Positions 32,590 through 41,234 of a stretch of DNA of 64,000 nucleotides are shown here, piece after piece. The stretch's first letter is position 1, and the number at the start of each line of letters is the position of its first letter. The translations under genes were made by a program, and so were the position numbers. The notes under the pieces are model-generated. The model had not been told where the DNA came from, ran no database searches, and worked only from the letters and a program-made list of their open reading frames with translations. Source of the stretch: Rhodoblastus sp963704565 (GTDB taxonomy: Bacteria; Pseudomonadota; Alphaproteobacteria; Rhizobiales; Beijerinckiaceae); contig OY969917.1 in assembly GCA_963704565.1 (NCBI GenBank), positions 3,410,001 to 3,474,000 of the forward strand, given 5' to 3'.

Positions 32590-34572
32590 TCACAGATCCA
32601 TGCCGTCGCCGGGATCGAGCGAAGCCTGACGGGCTATACCCTGCATGAGCCGGTTCATGCGGCTGTTGCGCGCGGCGTCATCGTCGTCGTCGTCGGTCAT
32701 GCCGATTTCGAACTCGTTCTCGATTGGCACCATCTTCTCGACCGGCTTCACGCGGCTGAGTTCGGGCTGCCGACGACGCTCGGATTCGGTCGGATCGTCG
32801 TCGTTCTCCGGCGCGGGCTTCGGCTGCGCAACCTGCGGACGCGGCGGCACGGGCAGCGTGGTCCAGTCATCGGGCCGGGCCTGCTTCGGGGCCGTCAGCG
32901 CGGGCGGCGGCAGAATGCGCTCCTGCAACCGCCGGTCCTCGAAGTAGCGCGCCTTCTTTGCCCGGATCGGCGGCGTACCCGCGACCATGACGATCTCGTC
33001 GGTCGCGGGAAGCTGCATCACCTCGCCGGGGGTGAGCAGCGGCCGCGCCGTTTCCGAGCGCGACACCATCAGGTGCCCGAGCCAGGGCGAAAGCCGACTG
33101 CCGGCGTAGTTCTTCATTGCCTTCATCTCGGTGGCGGTGCCGAGAGCGTCCGACACGCGCTTGGCGGTGCGCTCGTCATTGGTGGCGAAGCTGACGCGGA
33201 CATGGCAGTTGTCGAGGATCGAATTATTCGCGCCATAGGCTTTCTCGATCTGGTTCAGCGACTGCGCGATCAGGAAGGACTTCAGCCCATAGCCGGCCAT
33301 GAAGGCGAGCGCCGACTCGAAGAAGTCGAGCCGCCCAAGCGCCGGAAACTCGTCAAGCATGAGCAGCAGCCGGTGGCGCCCGGCCTTGGCCTGAAGATCT
33401 TCGGTCAGGCGGCGGCCGACCTGATTGAGGATCAGGCGGATCAGCGGCTTGGTGCGGTTGATGTCGGAGGGCGGCACGACGAGGTAGAGAGTCGTCGGTC
33501 GCTTCCCGCCCACGATGTCGGCAATGCGCCAATCGCAGCGCCGCGTCACCTCGGCGACGACGGGATCGCGATAGAGGCCGAGGAACGACATGGCGGTGGA
33601 CAGCACGCCGGACCGCTCGTTGTCGGATTTGTTCAGCAGCTCGCGCGCGGCGCTGGCGATGACGGGATGCGGCCCGGCCTCGGCGAGATGCGCCGTCTTC
33701 ATCATGGCGGCGAGCGTCGATTCAATCGGCCGCTTTGGGTCGGAGAGGAAGGCGGCGACGCCGGCGAGCGTCTTGTCCTCCTCGGCATAGAGGACGTGGA
33801 GGATGGCGCCGACCAGCAGCGCATGGCTGGTCTTTTCCCAGTGGTTCCGCTTTTCCAGTGAGCCTTCGGGATCGACCAGGATGTCGGCGATGTTCTGGAC
33901 GTCGCGCACTTCCCATTCGCCGCGGCGCACTTCGAGCAACGGATTATAGGCCGAGGATTTCGCATTGGTCGGATCGAACAGCAGCACACGGCCATGCTTG
34001 GCGCGGAAACCGGCGGTGAGCTGCCAGTTCTCGCCCTTGATGTCGTGAACGATGGCGGACCCCGGCCAGGTAAGCAGCGAGGGGATGACGAGACCGACGC
34101 CCTTGCCGGAACGGGTCGGCGCGAAGCACAGAACATGCTCCGGCCCATCGTGGCGGAGATACTCGTCGGTGTAGCGGCCGAGCACCACGCCATCGGGGCC
34201 GAGCAATCCGGCGGCCTTCACCTCTTCCATTTCGGCCCAGCGCGCCGAGCCATAGGTCTCGATCCTCGATGCTTCGCGCGCCCGCCAGACCGACATACCG
34301 ATCGCCACGGCGGCGGCAATCAACCCGCCAGAGGCCGCGATATAGGCGCCCTCGACGAAGATCGACGGCGCGTAGGCGTCATAGCCATACCACCACCAGA
34401 AGAAGGCGGGCGGAACGTAGAACGGGAAGCCCAGCACCTTGAACCAGGGCTGACCAAGCTCGGGCTGGAAGGCGAGACGCCAGGCTACCCATTCGGTCGC
34501 GCCCCAAACACAGAGGAGGACGATGGAAAAGACGGCGAGGATTTGACCCCAGAGGATTTTCGTCGCGGACAT
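32590..34572 (-). CDS. traG: TraG/VirD4-type coupling protein (T4CP)
   Basis: About 660 residues. Two N-terminal membrane helices (ILAVFSIVLLCVWGATEWVA; ASGGLIAAAVAIGMSV) precede a RecA-like ATPase with Walker A APTRSGKGVG at residues 151-160 and Walker B LLMLDEFPALGRLDFFE. It links the relaxase-DNA complex to the Trb channel at the inner membrane. The ATG at 34572 has an AAGGAATT ribosome-binding site; a longer frame into the relaxase gene was rejected. It is 40 bases downstream of the relaxase stop. Confidence 0.95.
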   Translation of the reverse strand: MSATKILWGQILAVFSIVLLCVWGATEWVAWRLAFQPELGQPWFKVLGFPFYVPPAFFWWWYGYDAYAPSIFVEGAYIAASGGLIAAAVAIGMSVWRAREASRIETYGSARWAEMEEVKAAGLLGPDGVVLGRYTDEYLRHDGPEHVLCFAPTRSGKGVGLVIPSLLTWPGSAIVHDIKGENWQLTAGFRAKHGRVLLFDPTNAKSSAYNPLLEVRRGEWEVRDVQNIADILVDPEGSLEKRNHWEKTSHALLVGAILHVLYAEEDKTLAGVAAFLSDPKRPIESTLAAMMKTAHLAEAGPHPVIASAARELLNKSDNERSGVLSTAMSFLGLYRDPVVAEVTRRCDWRIADIVGGKRPTTLYLVVPPSDINRTKPLIRLILNQVGRRLTEDLQAKAGRHRLLLMLDEFPALGRLDFFESALAFMAGYGLKSFLIAQSLNQIEKAYGANNSILDNCHVRVSFATNDERTAKRVSDALGTATEMKAMKNYAGSRLSPWLGHLMVSRSETARPLLTPGEVMQLPATDEIVMVAGTPPIRAKKARYFEDRRLQERILPPPALTAPKQARPDDWTTLPVPPRPQVAQPKPAPENDDDPTESERRRQPELSRVKPVEKMVPIENEFEIGMTDDDDDDAARNSRMNRLMQGIARQASLDPGDGMDL

Positions 34573-34612
34573 TTTCAATTCCTTTTTGTGGCAAAGGTTC
34601 TTCGAGAAAGGA

Positions 34613-36406
34613 TCAGAGGCCGAGGCCGCGCTTGCGCCCAAAACTCCAGTCGATGCCGCCGTCGTCGCGGGCGACGCCGGAGACATGGCGGCCGAGCTGT
34701 TTTTCGAGAGAGGGCGTCCAGGGCACAAGCTGGAAGCCGAGGCCGTCATCGATCATGGCGAAGCGGCCGGAGGCGAGCGTGAAGCGCTGGCGGTAGGAAC
34801 CGGCGACATATTCGCCAGTCCCTGCGCGATTGAAGGGCTGGCCGGTCTCGGCGGCGAGCTTTTCGCCCAGCGCCTCCAGCTCCCAGCCGCGCAGCTTCTC
34901 GATCAGGTTGCGGCTGAAGGTGACGCGCTGGCCATACCGTTCGGCGAAGCCTTGCTCGACCAGGTGGTCGGCGCGCCGATCCATCGCGTGGCGCACCTCG
35001 GCGCCGAAGCCGCCCTCGGACAGGGCGACCGGCTCGCGGGCGATGTTCTGGCGGTCGAGCCAGGTGGCGCCGGGCGCGGTGATCTGACGGTCGATGTCGA
35101 GGTCGGACCGCACGGCGAGCATGACGCGGCGCTCGCCATTCGCGTTGTCGAACTTGCGCAGTTCGACGATTGATCCCATCACGCCGTCACCGGCGGCATC
35201 GAGATCGGACAGCTTGATGTGATGAGTGCGGCCGTCCGCGCCGTCCACTATCGTATAGGCCGTGCCCTTCAACTCGTCGTCGAGACCGCGATCCACCAAC
35301 CGTCCGATGATCGGCGTATCGAGGCTCTCGGCGGCGAGGACATAGTTCGCCGACCCACGCTCGATGCCACGTTCGGTCAAGGCGCGGTGCATCCGCTTGA
35401 TGATGTCGCCGCGCTCGCTCAAGCTGCGTAGCGTCGGCTCGGCGTTGTCGGCGATCATCCATTGGCCGGGGCCGACCTGATCCGCGAGGCCGAGGGACTC
35501 CAGCTTGCGCAGGCGGCCGACTTTCAGGGCGTGATATTCGTCGGGATTTGCCTGAGGGTTGGGCGCCATGTCGATGACGCCGGTTTCGCGCCTGTCGCGA
35601 AGGAGTTGGCGGTCGAGCTGGGTCCAGCGCTCGGCATCGATTTGCCGTTCGAGATTGCGGCGGATGTCGAGATCGGTGCGCGGCCCGAGATCCTGTGTGA
35701 TGAGATCACGCGCCCGGTCGCGCATCCCTTCCTTGATGTAGTCGCGCGAGATGACGAGGTTTTCGCCGTCGTCGCGAACGCCGCGGACGATCAGATGGAT
35801 ATGCGGATGCTCGGTGTTCCAGTGGTCGATGCCCACCCAGTCGAGCCGGGTATCGAGATCCTTTTCCATCTGGCTGACCAAATCGCGGGTGAAGGATCTG
35901 AGGTCCGTCATCTCCATCGCGTCGTCGGGCGAGACGATGAATCGGAAGTGATGCCGGTCCTCTTCACAGCGTTCCGCGAAGGCCCGGCCGTCTACATCGT
36001 CGCTGCCCGGCCCGAACAGCCGGGCCTTCTCTCCGTCACGGGTCACGCCCTCACGGCGGAGGTAATTGAGATGGGTGGAGAGCGACGCTGATCGGGCGTT
36101 CTGGCGCACGACGCGCGCCTTGACGACGGCGCCTCGCGAGCGTGACGTGATCAGCCGGTTCGCCTGGATGCTGGCGCGCTGTCCCTTGCCAAAGCGGGAG
36201 CGGTTGCCGGGGACGATCCGGCCGGAACGGGAGATGCCGGCGCCGGCCTTCTGCGCGGCGGCGAGCGCCTGTGCGATGAAGGGCCGATTGTTCTGGGCGC
36301 CCGATGAACGGACGCGGCCTGGCCGGATACGGAAATCGTTCTCGCCGGTCACGGCCGAGACCCCGCACATCGCGGCAAGCGCCGGAGAGTGTTCAGAAAT
36401 CGGCAT
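34613..36406 (-). CDS. VirD2/TraI-like relaxase with DUF3363 C-terminus
   Basis: 597 residues. The N-terminal relaxase has a candidate nucleophile Tyr115 in LNYLRREG and the metal-binding HPHIH at residues 200-204 within HWNTEHPHIHLIVRG, as in MOB-P relaxases. The C-terminal part, with DFRIRPGRVRS at the start of the protein and FSRNLIEKLRGWELEALG late, matches the DUF3363 relaxase group. It would nick oriT and pilot the strand into the recipient. The putative nick site TATCCTGC lies about 100 bases upstream of its start. Confidence 0.92.
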   Translation of the reverse strand: MPISEHSPALAAMCGVSAVTGENDFRIRPGRVRSSGAQNNRPFIAQALAAAQKAGAGISRSGRIVPGNRSRFGKGQRASIQANRLITSRSRGAVVKARVVRQNARSASLSTHLNYLRREGVTRDGEKARLFGPGSDDVDGRAFAERCEEDRHHFRFIVSPDDAMEMTDLRSFTRDLVSQMEKDLDTRLDWVGIDHWNTEHPHIHLIVRGVRDDGENLVISRDYIKEGMRDRARDLITQDLGPRTDLDIRRNLERQIDAERWTQLDRQLLRDRRETGVIDMAPNPQANPDEYHALKVGRLRKLESLGLADQVGPGQWMIADNAEPTLRSLSERGDIIKRMHRALTERGIERGSANYVLAAESLDTPIIGRLVDRGLDDELKGTAYTIVDGADGRTHHIKLSDLDAAGDGVMGSIVELRKFDNANGERRVMLAVRSDLDIDRQITAPGATWLDRQNIAREPVALSEGGFGAEVRHAMDRRADHLVEQGFAERYGQRVTFSRNLIEKLRGWELEALGEKLAAETGQPFNRAGTGEYVAGSYRQRFTLASGRFAMIDDGLGFQLVPWTPSLEKQLGRHVSGVARDDGGIDWSFGRKRGLGL

Positions 36407-36596
36407 TGTGGCGAGGTGCGGGAAAAATCCGCGCCTCGCGAAAATGCCGCATAACCCCTTGAAACCACACGACCGCAGAACGCCGCACCTCGCGGCCCTT
36501 TATCCTGCCTTCCTTCGGTCGTGTCGCCTGTGCTCCCCCTTAGCGCACTCCATGACACGCCAAAGCCCGCTATCGTGCGATCAGGAACCGGGACGC
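36407..36596. other. oriT: Candidate origin of transfer (oriT)
   Basis: The 190-bp gap between relaxase and transglycosylase genes is packed with inverted repeats: 11-bp arms at 36411-36421 and 36429-36439 (one mismatch), perfect 9-bp arms ACACGACCG/CGGTCGTGT at 36467-36475 and 36516-36524, and 5-bp arms at 36482-36496. TATCCTGC at 36501-36508 matches the nick consensus YATCCTG/Y of RP4 and Ti-type MOB-P elements, with an inverted repeat just before it, as in RP4. The nick would fall between 36507 and 36508. Confidence 0.65.
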
Positions 36597-37313
36597 TCAT
36601 CGCACCGTTCCTTCGTCCGCCCGCGCGATGAACAGGCCGCCGGACTGCGGCACGATGGCGGAAACATCGCGCACGATCGGCGTCGTCGAAGCATCATTGG
36701 ATGCACGCTCGCCCGGCACGGGATCGGCGGCCGGTTTGCGTGTCGGTTGCGCGATGAACAATGGCGCGCGGGTCCAAGACAGCGGATCGGTCGTCGTGAT
36801 GACGGTGGCGCCGGGATTGCCGCCGCCGTCGAGATTGGGCGCGACCGCGGCGACATAGGCGCGGGTTTCGGACGGCAGCGGGCGGCCCTTCAGCGACGCC
36901 TCGTAGCGGCCGGGTCCGGCGTTGTAGGCGGCGATCCAGCCGGGCGCGCCGTAGCGATCGTAGAGCAGCCGGATATAGGCCGCGCCTGCGATGATGTTGT
37001 CGTGCGGATCGTAAGGATCCCTGCCGAGACGCTGGCGCACGCGCAGATCGCCCCAGGTCGTCGGCATCACCTGCATCAGGCCCATCGCGCCCTTGGGCGA
37101 GACGGCGCGCGGGTCGCCGTTGCTCTCAGCGGCGAGGATGGCGCGTATCCAGGCAGTGGGAAGCTGGAAGCGCTGCGCCGCCTCGGCGATGTGATCGCCA
37201 AAGGGATCGCGCGGCGACGGGCGGGCGACGGCGGAGGATTCCGCGAAACCCGGCCCCGGCGCCACGCTGGCGAAAGACAGGCCGGAAAGGAGGAGAAGGA
37301 GGGTTCGGCGCAT
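36597..37313 (-). CDS. Lytic transglycosylase of the conjugation system
   Basis: 238 residues. A signal peptide (LLLLLSGLSFASVAPGPGFA) is followed by an SLT domain with catalytic Glu63 in AAESNGDP, then GAMGLMQVMPTTW and IAAYNAGPGRYE. The enzyme opens the peptidoglycan locally for the mating channel, as VirB1 does. Positioned between the DUF736 gene and the putative oriT, the usual site in this ICE group. Confidence 0.93.
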   Translation of the reverse strand: MRRTLLLLLSGLSFASVAPGPGFAESSAVARPSPRDPFGDHIAEAAQRFQLPTAWIRAILAAESNGDPRAVSPKGAMGLMQVMPTTWGDLRVRQRLGRDPYDPHDNIIAGAAYIRLLYDRYGAPGWIAAYNAGPGRYEASLKGRPLPSETRAYVAAVAPNLDGGGNPGATVITTTDPLSWTRAPLFIAQPTRKPAADPVPGERASNDASTTPIVRDVSAIVPQSGGLFIARADEGTVR

Positions 37314-37317
37314 GGCG

Positions 37318-37653
37318 TCAATCCTTCCCGTCGCGCTTAGGCAGACGGCTCCAGTGCAGCGACCATGCGTTGCCGGCCTCGTCGTCGCGGAACAGGTTGG
37401 CGCGGATCGGCTGCGGCAAGGCCGGATCGTCTATGACCAGCGCGATGTAGCCGCCCGCACGCTCGCCGGTGCGCTTCCAGCCGGCGCCGATCTCCGGGCC
37501 TTCGTCATTCCCGTGGTGGACGCGGTAGTCTGGCGCGTTCTCGGCATCGGACGGCTCGGCGGGAACGATCCTCACTTCGCGGTAGACAGTGAAGGTGTGG
37601 ATGCGTCCGACGAAGCCGGAGTTCTCACGGGTGAACTGACCGATTTGCGGCAT
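37318..37653 (-). CDS. DUF736 protein (copy near tra genes)
   Basis: 111 residues starting MPQIGQFTRENSGFVGRIHT. The pattern IGQF.R...GF.G.I.T and the ending ANLFRDDEAGNAWSLHWSRL match DUF736, a single-domain β-rich protein found on many alphaproteobacterial plasmids and ICEs. Function unknown. A second DUF736 gene lies at 42958-43284 and shares the same core pattern. Four bases separate it from the transglycosylase gene. Confidence 0.88.
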   Translation of the reverse strand: MPQIGQFTRENSGFVGRIHTFTVYREVRIVPAEPSDAENAPDYRVHHGNDEGPEIGAGWKRTGERAGGYIALVIDDPALPQPIRANLFRDDEAGNAWSLHWSRLPKRDGKD

Positions 37654-37699
37654 GGGAAAGCTCCTTGGGGGTGCGTTTGGTTGGGAAGGGAAGCGGCGG

Positions 37700-38245
37700 T
37701 CAGTGCGTGGCCGCGCGCCAGACGAAGCGGCCATCGCCAGCTTCGTCGGTGTAGAGGGGCGTCGCCTGGCCGATGACGGCGCGCGCCGGGAGCGGGCCGA
37801 AGTAACGACCGTCGAGGCTGTCAGGCACGGACGGGTTCATCAGGAAGACGTCGCCGTCGGCGACGCGCTGGCAGCCCTGCCAGACGGGAAGCGGACGACC
37901 GCGCTTGTCACGGTCGAGCGCGTCGCCGAAGGGCACGGCGTCGACCGTGACGGCGGTGCCCGTGCGGCAGACATTCTGGCCCGGCAGCGCGGCGATGTGC
38001 TTCAACAGCGGCACGCCGCGCCCGACATAGCCGCGCCCGACCATGAAGTCGGCGAGCGGCTTGTCCGGCATTACGGCGACCAGATCGCCGACCTTCAGAT
38101 CGACCGGGCGTTCGAGATCGTAGAAACCGATGGGCGTGCTGGCCGAAGCATTCCAGAGTAGCTTGACTGGCAGGGAAACGAACGACGCGATCGCGACGCC
38201 CATCACGGAAAAATACGTCGCCATGACATAGCCGAAGCGGGTCAT
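37700..38245 (-). CDS. traF: TraF-like S26 family peptidase (pilin maturation)
   Basis: 181 residues with an N-terminal membrane helix (VMATYFSVMGVAIASFVSL). The catalytic Ser36 lies in SASTPIGFYDL and Lys82 in PLLKHIAALPGQ, the Ser/Lys dyad of S26 signal peptidases; TraF of RP4 cleaves and cyclises the TrbC pilin. The substrate trbC is at 23407-23739. Start overlaps the stop of the DUF2840 gene. Confidence 0.93.
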   Translation of the reverse strand: MTRFGYVMATYFSVMGVAIASFVSLPVKLLWNASASTPIGFYDLERPVDLKVGDLVAVMPDKPLADFMVGRGYVGRGVPLLKHIAALPGQNVCRTGTAVTVDAVPFGDALDRDKRGRPLPVWQGCQRVADGDVFLMNPSVPDSLDGRYFGPLPARAVIGQATPLYTDEAGDGRFVWRAATH

Positions 38246-38763
38246 CGCTCACACTCCCGCCGTTTGAGCCACGCCTGATGGCGCTCCATCGTATAGGCGC
38301 GCGGCTCATGGCCGGCGCTCAGACGGTTGTGCAAATGCCGCCAGTGATCTGGCGCGACCTCGCAAGGATCTATGTCGAGGGCCTCTACTGCATCGATGTG
38401 GCGAAGCACCTGCTGGACTTTCGGCCAACCCTCGATTTTCAAGAGGATGTCGCCGCCTGGGCGCACGAAGGGGAGCGTCTGGTAGGCTTCTCCGGGCTTC
38501 ACCGCGCGCACGATGTCGATGCGCGAGATGATCGTGCCGTAGTCGTTGGCGGCCCAACGGACGAAGGCGAAGATGCTGCCGGCCTGAAAGGAGAGAACGC
38601 GACGGCGGCGGTCGACCATCTGCTCGCGCGCTTCGCGGCCGAATCTGATCCAGTTCTCGATGCGCTTCTCCACCCAGGTCAGTTCGACATGGGTGAGGTT
38701 GTCGCAACGCTGCGCGATCGGCACGGGGCCGCCGCGCACGCGGGGGGCCGCGTTGCCGGTCAT
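38242..38763 (-). CDS. DUF2840 protein
   Basis: 173 residues starting MTGNAAPRVRGGPVPIAQRC. The central block LTWVEKRIENWIRFGREARE and RVLSFQAGSIFAFVRWAAND matches DUF2840, found between parA/RHH genes and traF in alphaproteobacterial ICEs. Soluble and basic, with no catalytic motif seen. ATGA-type overlaps join it to the genes on both sides. A role in regulation or transfer is inferred from position only. Confidence 0.85.
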   Translation of the reverse strand: MTGNAAPRVRGGPVPIAQRCDNLTHVELTWVEKRIENWIRFGREAREQMVDRRRRVLSFQAGSIFAFVRWAANDYGTIISRIDIVRAVKPGEAYQTLPFVRPGGDILLKIEGWPKVQQVLRHIDAVEALDIDPCEVAPDHWRHLHNRLSAGHEPRAYTMERHQAWLKRRECER

Positions 38764-39011
38764 GATGGGTCTCCAGGGTTTGAGGGGAATTCGCGCGCGA
38801 GCAGCTCGCGCAGACATTCGGCGACGGTGACGCCGCGCTTGAACGCGGCGATCTTGATCCGGCCACGCAAATCCGGCGTCACGTCGATGGTGAGTCGCGC
38901 GTTGAAACCGGCGGCCTCGCCATCGCGCTGCGAGGCATCAGCCGACTTGATCCAGTGTTCGGGATCGGCAGGCCGTGCGGCGAAGCCGCGACGGATCGGG
39001 CGCTCGCTCAT
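38760..39011 (-). CDS. Ribbon-helix-helix protein, likely ParA partner
   Basis: 83 residues. The C-terminal half (NARLTIDVTPDLRGRIKIAA then GVTVAECLRELLAREF) is a ribbon-helix-helix domain; the N-terminus is unstructured and basic. It follows parA with a 4-base overlap, so it is probably the centromere-binding partner or the autoregulator of the parA gene, as small RHH proteins are in other partition systems. Confidence 0.8.
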   Translation of the reverse strand: MSERPIRRGFAARPADPEHWIKSADASQRDGEAAGFNARLTIDVTPDLRGRIKIAAFKRGVTVAECLRELLAREFPSNPGDPS

Positions 39012-39661
39012 TGCGCGGTCCTTCCAAGACGCAACCGTTCGATTTCCTCCGCCAGCGCCGCGATCTCGCGCGCGGCGGGCGTAGCGTCGTCGAGTTCACA
39101 GACGAGACGGCCCGACTGCGCGGCGACCGCGAAGGCGATGCGCTGGCCGATGGTGGTGGCGAGCACCGGCGGATCGTGATCGGCCAGGGTTTCGGCCGTC
39201 TCGCGCGCCAGCACGGTGCGGGCGGGGCAACGGTTGAGCACGAAACGCGCCGCCAGTTCCGGCCGGTAGATGCGCGCTTCGGCGACGAGCGCCAGCATCT
39301 CGGCCGAGGCCCAGCCGTCGAGCGGCGATGGCTGCACGGGGATGAGCACCAGGTCGGACGCGAGCAGCGCCGAGCGCATCAGCCCGGCGACGCGCGGCGG
39401 GCCGTCGATCACGATATGATCGGCATCACGGGCCAGCTCCGGCGCTTCCCAGTGCAGCGTGTCGCGGGCGAGGCCGACGACGCCGAACAGGCGGGCCAGG
39501 CCCTCGCGGCTGCGTTGCTGCGACCAGTCGAGCGCCGAGCCTTGCGGGTCCGCGTCGATCAGCGTCACCCGCTTTCCCCTGCCGGCCCATTCGCCGGCGA
39601 GGTTCAGCGCCAGCGTCGTCTTGCCGACGCCGCCCTTCTGGTTGAGGAGCGCCACGATCAT
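39008..39661 (-). CDS. parA: ParA-family partition ATPase
   Basis: 217 residues. The deviant Walker A motif KGGVGKTT starts at residue 9, a second acidic motif DADPQGSALDW follows, and HIVIDGPPRVAGLMRSALLA is the switch II region. Short ParA proteins without an N-terminal HTH act with small RHH partners such as the one encoded next. In an ICE it stabilises the excised circle or aids segregation. The start overlaps the repA stop. Confidence 0.93.
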   Translation of the reverse strand: MIVALLNQKGGVGKTTLALNLAGEWAGRGKRVTLIDADPQGSALDWSQQRSREGLARLFGVVGLARDTLHWEAPELARDADHIVIDGPPRVAGLMRSALLASDLVLIPVQPSPLDGWASAEMLALVAEARIYRPELAARFVLNRCPARTVLARETAETLADHDPPVLATTIGQRIAFAVAAQSGRLVCELDDATPAAREIAALAEEIERLRLGRTAQ

Positions 39662-40794
39662 GGCCTGCCTCCCGAGCGACTGCCGAAGGGGAGCTGCGGG
39701 GCGTCGGGCGCGGCTTGCGGGGAACGGTTTGGGCGCTTTTTCGCGGTCGAATTAGGGGCGTCAGCGGCCTCGCGAACGAGGTTTTCCACATCGCACGCGC
39801 GCTCACAGAAGTTAGACTCTATGTTAGATTCTAAGTTAAGGGCGCGAATTTCCGTTGTGGCGCCGTGGGTTACGCCCTGTTTGGGTTCCTGCTGGCACGA
39901 GAGAGCGGTTCCCGATGGCACGCGCCCGCGGGTTCCCGATGGCACGAAGCTATCCACAGGTTTTCCACAGGCCGGCAAAGGCTCGAAAGCGAGCAGCGTG
40001 CGGCCGCCGATTTCGACTTCGAGAAACAGCCGGTAGCCGGGCAAAGGCTGGCGGCGGATGATGTCGCGCAACTCGAAGGCGAAGCGTTTGAACGGCGACA
40101 GCGCGCCGGATTTTTGGTGCAGATGGCGGAAGTCGAAGCGCCATCCCTTGCGCTGGCGGCCGCCATGCTTGCGCACGATCCGGTAGAGCCAGCGTTCGAG
40201 GCCGCCGACCAGATCGAAATAAGCCCCGTCGATGGTGAGCACGAGCGCGTCATCGAGGACGGCCTGGTAGAACCAGTCGGGCAGGATCATCTCGATGCCG
40301 TCGGGCCTGCCGTTGCGGTCGGTGCGCTCCTTCCACTCGTTGATCCACGAGAAGCGGTGACGGCGGCCCTCGGCCGGCTGGCGGATCGAAGTGCAGACAG
40401 TGGTGGACTGAAGCCGGTCGAGTGCGGCCTTCAGGCGCTGGTAGTCGCGCAGGGACGTGCCGCGACCGATGAAGCGGAGAATCTCGTAAGGGGTGGCCGC
40501 CATCAGACGCGAGGTGCGCAATCCGGCATCACGGGCCTCGACGATCTGGCTCGCCGCCCAGATCAGTATATCGGCGTCCCAGATCGTCGCCATGCCATGA
40601 TCAGGCACGGCTTCGACGCGGATCGTTACGCCACCGGCGACGAAATCGATCGGCGCGACGCGATGGGACTTGGAGAGGGAGAAGAACGGATAGGCCATGA
40701 GATCCTGCGCGTCTCGTGGCGCGAAATCGCCGGGAAGCGCCCGGAACAGGTCGAGCTGTCCGCGCTCCGATAGGGACCGATGCCGCGCCGCCAT
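39658..40794 (-). CDS. repA: Replication initiator protein RepA (RPA family)
   Basis: 378 residues. The N-terminal half has the conserved QLDLFRALPGDFAPRDAQDLM and MAYPFFSLSKSHRVAPIDFV start of the replication-initiator RPA family, and two winged-helix-like units follow (around TPYEILRFIGRGTSLRDYQR and GLERWLYRIVRKHGGRQRKG). The C-terminal ~90 residues are low-complexity and lie over the iteron/DnaA-box block described at 39782-39969. Such a gene lets the excised element replicate. The start is 18 bases downstream of the AlpA-like gene. Confidence 0.9.
   Translation of the reverse strand: MAARHRSLSERGQLDLFRALPGDFAPRDAQDLMAYPFFSLSKSHRVAPIDFVAGGVTIRVEAVPDHGMATIWDADILIWAASQIVEARDAGLRTSRLMAATPYEILRFIGRGTSLRDYQRLKAALDRLQSTTVCTSIRQPAEGRRHRFSWINEWKERTDRNGRPDGIEMILPDWFYQAVLDDALVLTIDGAYFDLVGGLERWLYRIVRKHGGRQRKGWRFDFRHLHQKSGALSPFKRFAFELRDIIRRQPLPGYRLFLEVEIGGRTLLAFEPLPACGKPVDSFVPSGTRGRVPSGTALSCQQEPKQGVTHGATTEIRALNLESNIESNFCERACDVENLVREAADAPNSTAKKRPNRSPQAAPDAPQLPFGSRSGGRP
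39782..39969. other. oriV: Candidate vegetative replication origin inside repA
   Basis: Three 16-bp repeats lie at 39884-39899, 39907-39922 and 39931-39946; the last two are identical (GGTTCCCGATGGCACG) and the first differs at two positions. Spacing is 23 and 24 bases. DnaA-box-like sequences are CTATCCACA (39950-39958) and TTTTCCACA (39961-39969 and 39782-39790). An AT-rich pair of 12-mers (GTTAGACTCTAT, GTTAGATTCTAA) at 39811-39834 could be an unwinding element. All this overlaps the repA coding 3' part. Confidence 0.6.
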
Positions 40795-40812
40795 TCGGGA
40801 TTCCGCCTGCGG

Positions 40813-41094
40813 TCAGCGCGCGTAGCGGCCGTTTTGCGGCATCAGCGGCAGCGTCTGGCGCTTGGCCGGCAGGACGGAGCCGCGCGGGTCAGAGGTGGAG
40901 GTGACGGCGCCGCGCTCGGCCCAGGCCTGCAGCTCATCGACGGCATAGACGACGCGACCTCCGAGCTTCTTGTAGGCGGGGCCGGTTCCGTAGGTGCGGT
41001 GCTTTTCGAGCGTGCGGGCGGACAGGCTGAGGAAGTCGGCGGCTTCCTTGGTGCGCAGAAAGCGCGGCGGCAAAACGGCGAGGTCGGGTCGCAT
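40813..41094 (-). CDS. AlpA/excisionase-like helix-turn-helix protein
   Basis: 93 residues. RFLRTKEAADFLSLSARTLE followed by KHRTYGTGPAYKKLGGRVVY is the MerR-like winged helix of AlpA/Xis-type proteins (HTH_17). Placed directly upstream of repA, it is the standard small activator or excisionase-like gene of this ICE family. It may regulate repA or excision. The ATG at 41094 gives the canonical N-terminus; no membrane segment. Confidence 0.88.
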   Translation of the reverse strand: MRPDLAVLPPRFLRTKEAADFLSLSARTLEKHRTYGTGPAYKKLGGRVVYAVDELQAWAERGAVTSTSDPRGSVLPAKRQTLPLMPQNGRYAR

Positions 41095-41234
41095 AGGTCG
41101 GCCTTTCGTGGTGTTCGTTGCGGCCGTCGAAGAACGGCGGCGGACGAAGGCCACAATGGCGAAGCGAAACCGGCGAGTTGCAGTGTGAAGTTAGGGGGCA
41201 CCAAAATCCCACAACGGGAAAATCGGGCCGACAA

